A DNA stretch of 7,939 bases. Source: an uncultured Gemmataceae bacterium. Lineage in GTDB: Bacteria; Planctomycetota; Planctomycetia; Gemmatales; Gemmataceae. How positions within the stretch are numbered: the first letter of the stretch is position 1; each line of letters begins with the position of its first letter. Positions 7,671 to 7,939 of this stretch are shown here, one piece after another. The translations under genes and the position numbers were made by a program. A model generated the notes under the pieces. It was not told where the DNA came from. It was given only the letters and a program-made list of their open reading frames with translations, and did no database searches. The DNA lies in contig CAKZUU010000184.1 in NCBI GenBank assembly GCA_937922175.1, positions 1 through 7,939 on the forward strand, in the 5' to 3' direction.

Positions 7671-7939
7671 TACTTGATGCGTTTGAATTGCTCTGTTCGT
7701 TCCTTACCGATTTCCTGAGTTGTCAACGAATCTTCCGTCACGGTGACCTTGAGTTTGATAACAGCATCTTTCCCGGCGAAGGTCATGGTGACCTCCATCG
7801 TGGCCTCATCCGTGAACTTGTAGGTTCCAGGGATGACGACATCTTTCGCGGTGATTTGCACTTTCCCGTCTTTAAGGAATTCGAGGATGCCATTGACGTT
7901 CATGTCCAAGGGCTGCCATTTCCCCACGATCAGCTTGCT
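7670..7939 (-). CDS. Small beta-rich protein, TIGR03066-like, 5' end beyond the window
   Basis: The frame is open from the right edge (reading SKLIVGKWQP) to TAG at 7670-7672, giving the last 89 residues of a protein whose start is not in view. An internal GTG at 7927 could serve as a start but would cut the conserved LIVGKW opening, so the gene most likely continues rightward. The pattern is a GKW motif, LEFLKDGKVQIT, then GTYKF, alternating strands with little helix, and a basic end EQFKRIK. This matches the general plan of lipocalin-like small proteins and resembles the TIGR03066 family described from Gemmata, many of which are exported. That likeness is from memory of the motif, not a search. 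Function is unknown. The gene converges with pckA across a 103-base spacer. Confidence 0.6.
   Translation of the reverse strand, partial: SKLIVGKWQPLDMNVNGILEFLKDGKVQITAKDVVIPGTYKFTDEATMEVTMTFAGKDAVIKLKVTVTEDSLTTQEIGKERTEQFKRIK

Noticed and set aside
1..7939. Search by eye for CRISPR repeats, insertion-sequence ends, toxin-antitoxin or defence genes
   Set aside because: No regularly spaced repeats, transposase motifs, terminal inverted repeats with target duplications, or defence-type domains were seen on either strand.

Overview
The window looks like a piece of a planctomycete chromosome, probably from the Gemmata side of the phylum. Three things point there: a 1402-residue membrane-anchored TPR protein with a C-terminal layout common in planctomycete TPR proteins; a fragment at the right edge resembling the small beta-rich TIGR03066-type family described from Gemmata; and moderately high GC with strong avoidance of TTA, CTA and TCA codons in the long minus-strand gene. 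The placement is inference from protein character, as no rRNA or other marker is present.

Layout, left to right. (1) Positions 1 to about 1316, minus strand: 4-alpha-glucanotransferase (malQ, GH77), cut by the left edge just after its third catalytic carboxylate. (2) 1291-5499, minus strand: the large TPR protein. Its stop appears to lie inside the 5' end of malQ, so the two probably share one transcript, TPR gene first. (3) 5500-5955: a 456-base divergent intergenic region with a candidate promoter in each direction, a 14-base palindrome close to the TPR start, and a doubtful 61-codon small ORF. (4) 5956-7566, plus strand: ATP-dependent phosphoenolpyruvate carboxykinase (pckA), complete, with all main active-site motifs. 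(5) 7567-7669: short convergent spacer with a weak hairpin. (6) 7670-7939, minus strand: the C-terminal 89 residues of a small beta-rich protein whose 5' end lies beyond the window.

Two genes have a clear metabolic role: malQ (alpha-glucan/maltodextrin rearrangement) and pckA (oxaloacetate to PEP, the entry to gluconeogenesis). Their divergent arrangement around one control region would allow shared regulation of carbon storage and gluconeogenesis, but no known regulator site was recognised. I see no mobile element, CRISPR array, RNA gene, phage gene or defence system. The least explained items are the TPR protein and the 5500-5955 region. I do not find convincing evidence of a wholly new system here.
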